A stretch of DNA of 64,000 nucleotides from Hypericum androsaemum (Eukaryota; Streptophyta; Magnoliopsida; Malpighiales; Hypericaceae). The position numbers were made by a program, and so were the translations under genes. The notes under the pieces were generated by a model, which was not told where the DNA came from, searched no databases, and worked only from the letters and a program-made list of their open reading frames with translations. The stretch covers positions 15,201,691 to 15,265,690 of the forward strand of contig OZ023185.1 of the NCBI GenBank assembly GCA_963995505.1. Reading direction: 5' to 3'. Positions 1 to 11,379 of this stretch are shown here, one piece after another; the first letter of the stretch is position 1; each line of letters opens with the position of its first letter.

Positions 1-135
1 GTAATCAACTAAAAAAATTAAAAAGATAATACCTATGTACCTAGCCTAGCCCAGTGGCCCACGCATAAACAAAGAAGCTGCATTTTGTGTTTGTTGTTGT
101 TTATTTAAGTCTGAAAATGACAACCACGGAGGTGG

Positions 136-692
136 AGACTCCTTTGTTGTGGAAGGTTTTAGTTCCTGGAATAAACCAGAAATGTTTACTACTCATGCAG
201 AAAAACTTAACAGCAGTCATTCTCAATCCGTGAAAAAATGTCATGCTTTGGTGAATCAGAAACAACATTTGAGCACCTATTTTAGTAGCTTTTCTGAGTT
301 AAAAAAAAAGATAGTATTGAACGCGCTTATGTGCTTCTGTAGACTGTGTTCGTTTTCTGTTGCACCAAGGGCTTTCTTTCCGTGGTCATGATGAGTCTGA
401 AAAGTCGATGAACAGAGGTAACTATCTTAAACTTCTAAATTTTCTGACTGACCATAACGAAGATATTAAAAAGGTTATCAGTACGATATTTCGGCTCCTG
501 AAATTAGTTTTGATATTGCTGGTTGCGACTGCAAATATTGAGAGAGCCTTTTCTGCCATGAATATTTTGAAGAATCGTCTTTGCAACAAAATGAGAGATC
601 AATTGCTAGCTGATTGTTTAATTACATATATCAAGAAAGAAGTATTTGATTATATTGACAATGTAGTTATTATGGAGCAATTTAACGCATGA
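136..692 (+). pseudogene. hAT / ZMYM1-like transposase fragment with internal deletion
   Basis: Two conserved ends of a plant hAT-type (TTF zinc-finger, DUF4371) transposase lie almost side by side. The first part reads GFSSWNKPEMFTTHAEKL, then SSHSQSVKK, the usual post-zinc-finger segment. A frame change near 330 leads into the RGHDESEKSMNRGNYLKLL segment at about 376-430. From about 500 the reading jumps directly to the C-terminal dimerisation region with VATANIERAFSAMNILKNRL, ending at a stop after 690. Full-length relatives have several hundred residues between these blocks, so the middle is deleted and the copy cannot make an active enzyme. No terminal inverted repeats were found, partly because the window starts here. 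Family assignment is from remembered motifs. Confidence 0.8.
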
Positions 693-1377
693 GTAATTGT
701 AGAGGACAATTATAAATATTGTAATTACATACGTTAAACTTTTTATTATCTTCATTTCTCAAATTTTCTGGCTCCGCCCCGGATTCCATCATCCAAACAG
801 GGCAGCAACCTATCTGTCATTTTCTTTCTTTGAAATCTGAAGCCAATTTGTCTACCAAGTCGGATGCAACTATGAAATATGAATTCCACCCAAAAAAACT
901 ATGAAATATGAATTTAGCAACAACAATGAATTGCAAGATTAAATCAATTTATATAATATTAAAAAAATATCTGATTCGGACAAAATTAATCATGCAAATT
1001 TTGACTTAATCGATTTTGTTTTCATTTGATTTGACTTTTTTTTGTCATGATTAAGGTTCTCCCTTGGACATATATTTTTTAAAGAATTATAGATGAAGTG
1101 GGATAAGAACATGACATCTTCGTGAATGACATTGGGAGAGACTTGGTTAGGATTTCCGCGTGTAATCTACGTGCCAGACAACCAATCTTCCATATGGAAG
1201 TCCAAGCCCCATGTGTAGTGTAAGAGGATGTTGGTTGGAAGTTGCACTCTTTAATCCAATCTAATTTTTTGAGACCAATCTAATTAATCGAATTGATCTA
1301 ATTAAAAAAAGACTTATTTATTTAAAAAGATTTAGGTTCAAGTGTACGTAAAAGACATCATTGAATGAGTCATTTTC
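693..1377. other. AT-rich intergenic stretch
   Basis: I see no gene, RNA or repeat that I can support here. The sequence is AT-rich with short poly-A/T runs and lies between the hAT fragment and the first LTR. Confidence 0.6.
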
Positions 1378-3233
1378 TGTTGAGGTATAAAAATAATCTC
1401 GATATTATCAATATATTTTGAGATATCTAGTGTGGTTGCAAAGTGACCGGGTGACCGGTGATCGATGCGGTCTGAAAGTGATCAGTGGGCGGTGTTGTCT
1501 CAAGGCGATCACTTCCGGTTTTGAGTTGAAAAGAGGTTGTTGATGGTATCCCCTCCATCGAGTCCGAAGATGGTCTTACTCGTCAAAACCGGTGATGATA
1601 GACGGCTTCCAAGACCAAAGCTCCCGGTTCGGTTTTCTTCTCGCCCGCCTGGGTGACGCTCTTCAGTAAAATACTCATAACTTTCTATCCAGAGCTCGGA
1701 TTGAGATGATTCAAGTTACTGTGCGAAGCCAAGACATAGATACGACTTTGTAGTTTGTGATGTCTTCGAATTCGGAGAGGAAGCAGGACAAAAATGCGGG
1801 TCAAGGCGGGAGGACGCTTTGGTCCTCAAGGCGGGAGGCCGGAACGTGCTTTGACCTACAAAGCGAGAGGCCGGATGGTTGCTTCGACCTACAAGGCGGA
1901 AGCCCGGATGGTCACTTTGGCCTTCGAAATGGGAGGCCAGATGTCGCTTTGGCCTTCGAGGCAGAAGGCCGGATGTCGCTTAGGCCTACAAGGCGGGAGG
2001 CCGGATGGTTGCTTCGACCTACAAGGCGGAAGCCCGGATGGTCGCTTTGGCCTTTGAGGCGGGAGCCCGGATGTCGCTTTGGCCTTAAAGGTGGGAGGCC
2101 GGAAGGTGCTTTAACCTACAAGGCGGGAGGACGAATGGTTTGTTCGACATACAAGGCAGAGACCCGGATGGTCGCTTTGATCTTCGAGGCAGGAGCCCGG
2201 AGTGCGCTTTGTCCTTTAAAGTGGGGTGTCCGGGTTGGGCACTTTGGTCCATGAGTCAATAGTGGAAAGTCTAAGGCAGAAAGATTGTTGAAGTACGAAA
2301 TTAATACTCCAAATTGAGTGACCCGGGCTCGTTGGTGCATGGCCCATCAGACCATCTAGCATGTTACTAGGCAGTATACCGCCTTGTAGGTGCGAGCGGG
2401 TGGATGGTGCCAGTTTGGGAATCCGGGCGGTAGGCACATACCGCCTAGGGGCCTGCGGGTGGTAAGGCTTGCCTTTCATCTCGGATTTTGTAAGCGAGAG
2501 GCCGGGCGATAGGAAGAGGTTCGCTAGCCCGGGCGGAAGGAGAATTCTGCATAGGGCCTTAGCGGAATGAGCCCGCTCGGAGGAGCTGGCGGTAAGCAAG
2601 GCAATGGAGCTCATGGGCGGTAAGGCCCACCTCGGGCCTAAAGGCGGGAAGGCTCGATATACATGAAGCCTTTTTGTTCCGGGTAGGCGGGAGACTTGGG
2701 CCCGTTTTGGAGTTCGCTTTGGGCCTAAAGGCGATAAGCTATTTAGACATGATGGGCTTGAAACAGAATTTTGCACAGAAGGTTTGAGAAGGCCGGGTTG
2801 ACTTATATTTTCCTAAGTAGAGCCCGGATTTCTAAAATTCCAATAAGATTTTGGGACACAGTTGCTTGGGCGACACGACCGGTATATTCCTAATCAAAGA
2901 CGAGATCTATTCATTTGAGGAAGACGGTTTGGATTTTCCTATTCTAAGCCGGGCTGATTTGGAAATGGAATATTCACTCGGGACGGAGTTTCTTGCACGG
3001 GAAGGATGGAGCTAGGTCAAGACGTGCTATATAAAGGGAGCTCGGACAACGGAGACGGACATCATCCACAACACAACACACAACTACTTTACTTATCTTG
3101 TATCGCTTTTCCTTTCCGTAGCCTAGCGTAGCCCGTAGCCTAGCTCTAGCTTTAGCATAGTATAGTATAGACCGACCTTGGGACGACCACTCCGGATCCG
3201 TCTCGGGTTACTTGTTCACTTATTCCCGCAACA
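1378..3233 (+). repeat. Left LTR (1,856 bp)
   Basis: It starts TGTTGAGGTATAAAAATAAT and ends TTCCCGCAACA, giving the usual TG...CA ends. A TATA box (TATATAAA) at 3028-3035 sits about 205 bp before the LTR end, so R-U5 is the last ~170-180 bp. A minisatellite with about 13 units of 32-33 bp lies at 1806-2235. It aligns end to end with 6212-7932. Confidence 0.92.
1806..2235 (+). repeat. LTR minisatellite, about 13 units of 32-33 bp
   Basis: Units have the form GCTTTGRCCTWCRAGGCGG followed by GAGGCCCGGATGGT-like sequence. They are GC-rich and imperfect. The matching block of the right LTR has about nine units. Because units are near multiples of 33 bp, long chance open frames arise here on both strands. 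Confidence 0.85.
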
Positions 3234-3895
3234 TATTTTTTGGCACGCTCAGTGGGACTAAGGAGGGCGTCTGAGAAGATGGTCTTACTTCGCTCAACCA
3301 AGACAACCAACAACTTTGTTGCACCGGTTCCCTCTAAGGAGCCAACACCTTCTGCGTCTCACTTGACACTAGGAGGAACTCATCTACTTCGGCTTCTTCT
3401 AAAGAGCCGGCTAAGATAAGCATCGTCTCAATGGAATCCAATGCCTCATATGTTGCTCCAAGGAGCTACGAAGAGTTCTATAGACCCATCGTTCCGATGG
3501 AGACATATGCCACTTTCGTCCCTCAGAAGTACTATAAGAAGTCCGTTGTTAGGCATGCGGAAGAAGAGCTACCCTTCCAACCAACCTTCGTGCAACCATT
3601 GACCGGTCACATGCCTTTCGCCACGGCTCCACCATCATCGGATGTGTTCCGTTATTATCAACTACCAGAAACTCCTATGTATCCCCTGTACCAAACAACT
3701 CCTTACATGGCGATGGGGACACATGGAGTGAACCACTTAGGATATTACGAGATTGCAAGGACGGGGGCTAGCAATCTTCAAGTGGAGTCGAGCTAGTACC
3801 AACCGGCCCTGACCCAAGACTGGTCATACCCATCTAGGGTCTCGATCGACAAGCACGGATGGACTTGGACGATGAGGACAACCTCCATCCCGTCA

Positions 3896-4155
3896 ACGTA
3901 CAAGAAGAGCTTGATGAGGATGATGAGCTCGATGACGACAATGTCAACCAATAAAAGAGCTCGATGAGGATGACGAGCTCGATGATAATGACGAGCTCGA
4001 TGATAATGACATCAACCAATAAGAAGAGCTTAATAAGGATGATGAGCTCGATGAGGACGACATCAATCGACAAGAAAAGCTCGATGAGGATGATGAGCTT
4101 GATGAGGACGATGTAAATTGACAAAGAGAGCTCGATGAGGATGACATCAACCGTC
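3896..4155 (+). repeat. Acidic-coding tandem repeat inside the gag-like region
   Basis: About five imperfect units of roughly 50-60 bp are built from GAAGAGCTCGATGAGGATGA and GACATCAACC. The ancestral plus-strand frame reads EELDEDDELDEDDIN, an almost purely acidic repeat, now broken by stops (CAATAAA, TTGACAA) and small indels. The minus strand gives long Ser-rich open frames that I regard as artefacts of the repeat. Confidence 0.8.
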
Positions 4156-4339
4156 AACTGGTGTTTGAATCTACCCAACAACAAGGGATGGAAGGACAAC
4201 CTCAACTCTCTCAATTTGAGGGTTTGGCTTCACATCAATGTCTCGGGGGGCAACCGGCAATCAACCCCCGTGCGAGTACTTCCGTTGCTATGGTTGGCAT
4301 CCAACGAAGCCAAAAAGGAGAGAGGCCAAAGCCAACAAA

Positions 4340-4800
4340 GGTCAATCCCAAAACCTGGAGGGAAAGGCTCGGCGGGCAAGGACGGCCGGACCCTAAGAAA
4401 GTAAAAGCTTATCCTAAGACCCAGATGGCAAGACTCGGGAGACAAGGATGGCTGGACCCTAAGAAGGCAATGGCTGATCCTAAGACCCGGCGGGCAAGAC
4501 TCGGGGTGCAAGGACGGCCGCTCGATAATGACATCCCTAAAAATCAGAAGTCTTTTTATCTGAGGGAGCTGATAGCCCAAAGAAAATAAAGGCTAACCTC
4601 AAGACCCGGTGGACAAGACTCGGGGGGAACGAAAGGCCACCCGATAACAGTATCCTAAAGGCTCGAAACTCCTTTCATATAAGGGGAGCTGATGGTCCCA
4701 AGAGAGGGAAGGTCTACCTTAAGACCCGAGGAGAAACACTTTGGAGGCAAGGACGGCCGCCCGATAGCGGCATCCCAAGGACTCTAAAGTTTCGTCCAAG
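4340..4800 (+). repeat. Basic 22-residue (66-nt) tandem repeats in the gag-like region
   Basis: At least three consecutive 66-nt units encode PKTxxxRLGxQGxxDPKKxxA(Y/D). Two or more decayed relatives follow at about 4595-4660 and 4710-4770, where AAGACCCG(G/A)(T/G)GGA and AAGGACGGCCGCCCGATA recur. The units are Lys/Arg-rich, so this block would have balanced the acidic block upstream. I know of no assigned function for such repeats. Confidence 0.7.
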
Positions 4801-6200
4801 GAGAGCCGATGAAGCATGGAGGATCAGTCATCCTCGTATCAAGGTGGACCTTTAAGACGAGTCTGACTCATGTAGGTATGCCTTCAACCGGCTTGGAGAT
4901 AAGAGGGTCATCCTTGAGCCACCAACACAAGATGCCCTCACTAAGACTCAGAGGCGTCGCCTTGAGAGGAAGATCCAGAAGCGGAAGCAAGTCGTCAAAG
5001 ACCTTGAAAGATAGCTTGCAGAGCAAAGGGTCAAGTTGGAGGAGCAAAATACCCTCCTAGCACCTACGCAAGTTAGACGCCTACCGAACTGTACTCAAGG
5101 CCGGGCCAGGGAAATCAAAGCTTCTAAGGCAAAGAAGTACGTTAAGGAGGTTCGACCAAAGGCACCCGCTGACCGACACAAGAAGTTGATCCACAAGTGG
5201 GTACCCAAGGTACAAACTGATGTCCATATGAGAGAAGGTCGCCCTCAAGAGGATGAGAAGGAGATTGCCCAGAAGGAAAAAGATATCTCGGTCACTCTTG
5301 AGATTGGTTATGTAAAGTTTGGAGACTTTTCAGACAAGGTATCGATCAACAAGGCGTTCACCCTACCGGCCATCTTTAGGCCAAAACTCAACCAACCCAG
5401 CCATCTGGAGAGGGACGAGAGTCAGGAAGATATACCTTATCCTCACAAAGCAAAAATGTCCTTTGTCATTCCCATGGTGAAAGCCTCAAATAGCGATGTC
5501 ACCATTATGAGGCCAATTCAAAGAATGGACAAATGCAAGAAACCTCTTTGCATCATAGTTCACATCCTTGGGGAGCTGATCAAGAGAGTACCCGTGGATG
5601 GCATAGGTGTGGCGAACACCTTTCTTTAGTTGCACCTCAAGGATTGCAATAAGGAAAAGGAAGATGTCAGCCTGACCGGCATGGTCATGACCAACCTTAA
5701 CGGGAAAGGGAGAGACTTGATCTGCTCCAGTCCGGTAATCCCATCTTCCATCCACCAATGTCTAATCTGGTGGAAGTCAGGTGGGAAGGTGGAGATTATG
5801 ATGGTTGATACATGTCAGTTCATCCCGGCCATATGCTACATAGAGGCGGCCTTCAACGACAGAACCACAATACCAATAAGGATGGTCTGGAGCAACGTAG
5901 ATGGCTGGTTTGCCTGGTCTGCAAGTTTGATCAAGCAGAACGTCCTTTCAACCCAACGACCAATTAGTGCCACACACGGGGGGAAAGTACTTCAGAATAA
6001 AGCAATAGGTGAGGTGACAAGACGATTGGAAATTTGCACCTTATCACTTTATAACTCGGCCGGGTATATCATCAGGACAGCGGCCTAGACCTCTTTGAGC
6101 TGCTCATCTTCATTCCGTTTCAAATTAGCTGGTGGGTGCCAAGTCGGAGATGAAGGACCACGTCAACACTTCTTTCCTGATTGTACCAAAGTGTTAACGT

Positions 6201-6211
6201 GTGGGGGGTAT
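6201..6211 (+). other. Polypurine tract
   Basis: GTGGGGGGTAT lies immediately before the right LTR, as expected for the plus-strand primer of an LTR retrotransposon. Confidence 0.65.
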
Positions 6212-7932
6212 TGTTGAGGTATAAAAATAATCTCGACATTATCAACATATTTTGAGGTACCCGATGTGGTCGCAAGGTGACCGGGTGAACGGTGATCGAT
6301 GCGGTCTGAAAGTGATCGGCGGGCGGTGTTGTCTCAAGGCGATCACTTCCATTTTTAAGTTAGAAAGAGGTTGTTGATGGTATACCCTCCATCGAGTCCG
6401 AGGATGGTCTTACTCGTCGAAACCGGTGATGATAGACGGCTTCCAAGACCAAAGCTCCCGGTTCAGTCCGCTTCTCGCCCGCCTGGGTGATGCTCTTCGG
6501 TAAAATACTCATAACTTTCTATCTAGAGCTCGGATTGAGATGATTTAAGTTGTTATGTGAAGCCAAGACATAGATCTACGACTTTGTAGTTTGTAATATC
6601 TTCGGATTCGGGGCAGAATTAGGACAAAAATGCGGGTCAAGGTGGGAGGACGCTTTGGTCCTCAAGGCGGGAGGCCGGAAGGTGCTTTGACCTACAAGGC
6701 GGGAGGCCGGATGATTGCTTCGACCTATAAGGTAGAAGCCTGGATGGTCGCTTTGGCCTTGGAGGTGGGAGGTTGGATGTCGCTTTGGCCTTCGAGGCAG
6801 AAGGCCGGATGTCGCTTTGACCTCAAGGCGGGAGGACGGATGGTTGCTTCGACCTACAAGGCAGAGACCCGGATGGTCGCTTTGATCTTCGAGGTGGGAG
6901 CCCAGAGTGTGCTTTTCCTTTGAAGTGGGGTGTCCGAGTTGGGCACTTCGGTCCATGAGTCAACAGCGGGAAGCCTAAGGCAGAAAGATTGTTGAAGTAC
7001 GAAATTAATACTCCAAATTGAGTGACCCGGGCTCATTGGTGCATGGCCCATTAGACCGTCTAGCATGTTACTAAGCGGTATACTGCCATGTTGGTACGAG
7101 CAGGTGGATGGCACCGGTTTGGAAACCCGGGCGGTAGGCACATACCGCCTAGGGGCCTGCGGGCGGTAAGGCTTGCCTTTCATCTCAGATTTTGTAAGCG
7201 AGAGGCCGGGCGATAGGAAGAGGTTCGCTAGCCCGGGCGGAAGGAGAATTCCGCCTAGGGCCTGAGCAGAATGAGCCCGCTCGGAGGAGCTGGCGGTAAG
7301 CAAAGCAATGGAGCTCATGGGCGGTAAGGCCTACCTCGGGCCTAAAGGCGGGAAGGCTCGATATACATGAAGTCTTTTTGTTTCGGGTAGGCGGGAGACT
7401 TGGGCCTGTTTTGGAGTTCGCTTTGGGCCTAAAGGCGATAAGCTATTTAGACATGACGGGCTTGAAATAGAATTTTGCACGGAAGGTTCGAGAAGGCCGA
7501 GTTGACTTATATTTTTCTAAATAGAGCCGGGATTTCTGAGATTCCAATAAGATTTTGGGACACAGTTGCTTGGGCGACATGACCGGTATATTCCTAATCG
7601 AAGACGAGATCTATTCATTTGAGAAAGACGGTTTAGATTTTCCTATTCTAAGCCGGCCTGATTTGGAAACGAAATATTCACTCGGGACGGAGTTTCTTGC
7701 ACGGGAAGGATGGAGCTAGGTCAAGACGTGCTATATAAAGGGAGCTCGGATAACGGAGACGGATATTATCCACAACACAACACACAACTACTTTACTTAT
7801 CTTGTATCGCTTTTCCTTTCCGTAGCCTAGCGTAGCCCGTAGACTAGCTCTAGCTTTAGCATAGTATAGACTGACCTTGGGACGACCACTCCGGATCTGT
7901 CTCGGGTTACTTGTTCACTTATTCCCGCAACA
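6212..7932 (+). repeat. Right LTR (1,721 bp)
   Basis: It has the same ends as the left LTR (TGTTGAGG...CGCAACA), with a TATA box at 7732-7739. It is 135 bp shorter than the left LTR; nearly all of this is explained by nine instead of about 13 minisatellite units at 6650-6925. Many scattered substitutions separate the two LTRs, so insertion was not recent. Confidence 0.92.
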
Positions 7933-8240
7933 CCTTCTAAATAAGGACTGACGATAATATTCAACTATGAATACCAGAAGTTAACAAAAATATCGAATCA
8001 TGTTAGTTTTTCCCACCATTTATAATCCATGATCCATTGTTTGTAGTTGCACTTTCTTTTGTCGAATTGATATGGCTTGTCTGGATAAGATGGGGACTCC
8101 GTTCACACTTAAAATGCCTAATTTTTAAAAATTAATTATAAACTAAGTAGTTGTTTCTTGTTGGAAAACGGAGGGAGAATAGTTCCTGGTTAAAGTCAAT
8201 GGCATGGCACTGCCGTTGGCTGTCAAATTCACGAGCAGTC

Positions 8241-8254
8241 ACTTGGGATGCTTT
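8241..8254. repeat. Target-site duplication of LINE 1, left copy
   Basis: ACTTGGGATGCTTT is repeated exactly at 11366-11379. The copy here adjoins a poly-T run, the LINE poly-A tail read from the other strand. Confidence 0.9.
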
Positions 8255-11200
8255 CTTTTTTTTTGAAAAATAACCTTGTAATATTAAAACAACCTAGGTC
8301 GAAAAGTCAGAATACAACAGAGCATCCAGTTTGAGAGGGTAAATGCTAATCTAGTCCAGAGGTAAAGAACCTAGTCTACAGTGTTTGCAAACCCAATCAG
8401 CAACATAGTTCTGCGAACGACTAATAAGACTAAGATTACACAGGAGGAGCAAGCACAAATCTTCTCGAAGATCCAAGATCAGCGTCTCTAGTTGTCAAGA
8501 GACGTGAGGATGAGGATCCAACAAGAAGATGTATGCTAGCCGGCTGTCGATTTCAATCATAGTTGCCACACGATCAAAGCAAAGTTGAATAAGCTTGATC
8601 ATAGCCTGGAGTGCAAGGATTTCAGCTTCCAACAGAAAGGAAGTTGTGATTCGCAAAGCCTGGCCTTCAAGGTGAAGGCCTTCTAAGTTTCTAACAACCG
8701 ATGCAATGCCCAAGGAAGATGACTCTTCGATCCAGGATGCATCACAATCGAACTTCAAAGTTCTGAGTTCCAGAGCCGTCCAAGAAGTTGTAGTTGAGGT
8801 AGTTCCCAACGCGACACGTCTTATAGAACCTAGGTTCTGCAAAGTTTCATCACAAAAATAAGTAGCTTAATAACAATACCATGCGGATCAGGTTTAAGAT
8901 TATCAAAAATAAACTTATTCATTGATAACCAAATGGACCAACACATATGCACAGCAAAAGACAACATTCTTCCATTCAATGCAAGGGGAGAAATGTCAAA
9001 CAACGCATTCAACCAACCCGTAAAATTAAGATGCATAACAGGGTCGAACATAAAGCCAAAAGGGCTGCCAAACCAAACTGCCCGGTCATAAGAACATTCA
9101 AATAATATGTGTACAGTAGATTCACCTGCAACAAATTTTGCAAAGGGGAGAAGGGTTTTATTTTCTCCTATGTAAATTCGGTACAATTGGAAGACCATTT
9201 TGTGCAGCCCTCCAAGCAAAATGTAAAATCTTAGGTTGAGCCGCCACCAGCCACAACTTCCTCCAAAACCCTACACCAACAGGATGAAAGTTAGGAGTGG
9301 TAGCAAGTGTAGGTGTAGGGAGAACACTTTGAGCTTTAAAAATTTGATAGCCTTATTTAACAGAAAAAGCGCCATCAGTAGAATGAAGCCAAACAGCTCT
9401 GTCAGGAGTTCCTGTACACAAATCTTGATCTTATTAATGGCAATTCGCTCCTCTTGGGAGAATATATCAAACGACAAATCAATTTTTCAGCTTCCAGTAG
9501 ACAAACAGATTAGATTCGCAACTAAAGAAACATACCAGGGAACCACACTCCTAGGATTCGGTTTGAATCCAGGCACACCTGGAATCCAAGGGTCATTCCA
9601 AATACTAGTGGTAAGACCATTGCCAACCCAGATCAGAATATCATCTTTAATAGTAGCTTGGCCGGCAATGAGACTGCTCCAAATCCAAGAAGATTTAGAT
9701 CCCTTATTAGCACTCAATAAGTCACCACTAAGAAAGTACATGCCCTTAAGCACCTTGAAGCACATGGAATCCTGATTCGAATAAAGTCTCCATACCTGTT
9801 TGGCGAGCAAAGCGACATTGAAGATCTTAAGGTCCTTAAAACCTAACCCACCAGATCTTTTAGAACAGAAAGCTTGCTCCAACTAAGCCAATGTATTTTA
9901 TTCACACTAACATCACCTGACCACCAAAATTTAGAAATCAATCCATTGAGCTTAGTGATAAAAGTATAGGGAAATAATAAATACTGCATAGTATAGCAAG
10001 GTATAGCTAAGAGGACAGCCTTAATAAGCACTTCCCTCCCCAGAGTGGAGAGGAGCTTTTGTTTCCAACTCGTGGTTCTGTTAACCGTTCGCTCCATGAT
10101 GAAGTTCAAGGCATCTCTCTTGGATCTACCCCAGAAGGAAGGTAGACCCAAGTATTTATCATCCGCTGACATAAGGTTCATGCCCAGAATATTCGAGATT
10201 GCTTGTATAATGGGAGCATTCTCCCACTTGGTAAAGCAAATACTTGATTTTTTAAAGTTGATCTCCTACCCCGAAGCGTTAAAAAAATTAGTAGCTTTTA
10301 AGCAGCTCTTTAAGCTTAGTAGCTTCACGGAAATTGGCGTCACCAAAAAGCAACGTCATCAGCAAAAAGAACATGGGTGAGAGAAGGACATTGTCTGTTG
10401 AGCGCGAATCCCTCAATATTCTCCAAATTCTTGGCCTGAGTGACAAAATGTGCAAAAGCATAAGAAATGAAAAGAAACAAAAAAGGCGAAAGGGGATCAC
10501 CTTATCTTATACCACGGAAAGAGGGGAACCACGACAGAGGTTGACCATTGAATAAAATACTATAAGAAGTAGAAGTAATGCAGCTCATAGTACACCTAAT
10601 CCACTTCTCGGCAAAACCAAGTTGCCACATGGCCGACTCCAGAAACTTCCAATTGACCAAATTATAAGTTTTTTTTCAAATCAAGTTTTATGGCCATAAA
10701 GTTTTTTTTTCTTCCTAACAGTAGTGCGGAGGCAATGGAAAGCCTCATGGACAATAATCACATTATCCTGAATAGACCTACCCTTGACAAATGCCCCCCT
10801 GACATTCAGAAATTAAAAAAACCATGCAAGGCCTAAGTCTATTCGCAAGGACTTTGGAATACACCTTGTAAGAAAAGTTACATAACTCGATGGGCCTAAA
10901 ACCATGTATGTTGCAAGGGTTAGGAACCTTAGGGATAAGAGCGATAAAGGTCCTATTAAGTTCATTTGAAACACAACCCGATTCAAAAAGATTCTGAACA
11001 AATGCGATTAAATCAGGTGAAGTGGTGTTCCAAAATTTTTGGTAGAAAATACCGGAGAAACTGTCGGGACCAGGACTCTTGGTGCCACCCATACTAAAGA
11101 CAGTGGTCTTAATCTCCTCAACAGTGATAGGGCTAATTAAATCAGCCGCCATGGAAGAAGAAACAAGCCTAAGAATGCACTGAATGACTAGATCAGAGTT

Positions 11201-11365
11201 CACAGTGGGAAAATCATAGTAAAGATTCCTAAAATGGTCAAACACATGCTTTTGCAAAACACTTTCCTCATCGATCCAATCACCATTTTCTAACTGTAAT
11301 TTGACAAATTGATTTACCTGTCTTCTTTAAGTGACTGAGGTATGGAAAAAAGTCGTGTTCTTGTA
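8255..11365 (-). mobile_element. 5'-truncated LINE (L1-type non-LTR retrotransposon)
   Basis: The 3.1-kb body is flanked by perfect 14-bp direct repeats (8241-8254 and 11366-11379). The minus-strand 3' end is a short A-rich tail (poly-T at 8255-8264). Reverse transcriptase, zinc-binding and RNase H segments follow in the LINE order. The 5' end stops at the start of the reverse transcriptase region, so ORF1 and the endonuclease are missing, as is usual when target-primed reverse transcription aborts early. Confidence 0.93.
8495..11300 (-). pseudogene. LINE reverse transcriptase / RNase H pseudogene
   Basis: On the minus strand in order: RT N-terminus with GGTKSPGPDSFSGIFYQKFW and FIALIPKVPNP near 11257-10900; the FADD catalytic motif (THVLFADDVA) near 10385-10350, which then needs a one-base frame shift to continue into LLFGDANFREATKLKELL; the YLGLPSFWGRSKRDALNFI region at 10181-9843; GGLGFKDLKIFNVALLAKQVWRL at 9882-9487; the zf-RVT segment (HILFECSYDRAVW) at 9219-8830; and an RNase H-like domain (LKFDCDASW, EAEILALQA) at 8842-8495. 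Each piece is in a different frame or ends at a stop, so the copy is inactive. Sequence between about 10778 and 10500 is decayed. Confidence 0.9.
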
Positions 11366-11379
11366 ACTTGGGATGCTTT
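11366..11379. repeat. Target-site duplication of LINE 1, right copy
   Basis: ACTTGGGATGCTTT matches 8241-8254 exactly and marks the truncated 5' end of the LINE. Confidence 0.9.

Larger units (their letters stand above)
3279..6088 (+). pseudogene. Degenerate gag / protease-like region of the LTR element
   Basis: Reading starts at an ATG at 3279 (MVLLRSTKTTNNF...), shifts frame near 3370, then stays open from about 3380 to 3796 with a Pro/Tyr-rich stretch (SYEEFYRPIVPMETYATFV). Further frames run 4161-4589 (basic 22-residue repeats), 5036-5629 and 5630-6088. Around 5550-5620 the reading IIVHILGELIKRVPVDG resembles the segment leading to the DG(G/A) aspartic-protease motif of plant gypsy polyproteins; the region near 5800-5880 resembles the later VVDT...Y part of that domain. 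The active-site motif reads DGIGVANTF, not DSG/DTG or the usual DGGASVN. Several stops and frame changes show that the region is dead. No zinc knuckle was seen. Confidence 0.55.
1378..7932 (+). mobile_element. Non-autonomous Ty3/gypsy-like LTR retrotransposon (gag/protease remnants, no RT)
   Basis: A pair of long direct repeats starting TGTTGAGG and ending CGCAACA bound this 6.55-kb unit. LTRs are 1378-3233 and 6212-7932, and the interior is only 2,978 bp. The interior has a degenerate gag-like region, acidic tandem repeats and a decayed protease-like segment, but no recognisable reverse transcriptase, RNase H or integrase on either strand. A purine tract (GTGGGGGGTAT) directly precedes the right LTR, which sets plus orientation. 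The flanking 5-mers are TTTTC and CCTTC, so a target duplication is at best imperfect (3 of 5). Its replication would have depended on enzymes supplied by a related element. Assignment to a gypsy (Tat-like) group is inference from the protease-like region and LTR style. Confidence 0.85.

Noticed and set aside
1757..2776. Several open frames of 70-190 codons
   Set aside because: They arise from the LTR minisatellite and flanking LTR sequence and show no protein family.
3834..4214. Ser/Ile-rich minus-strand frames
   Set aside because: Reverse reading of the acidic tandem repeat in the gag-like region; no independent evidence of a gene.
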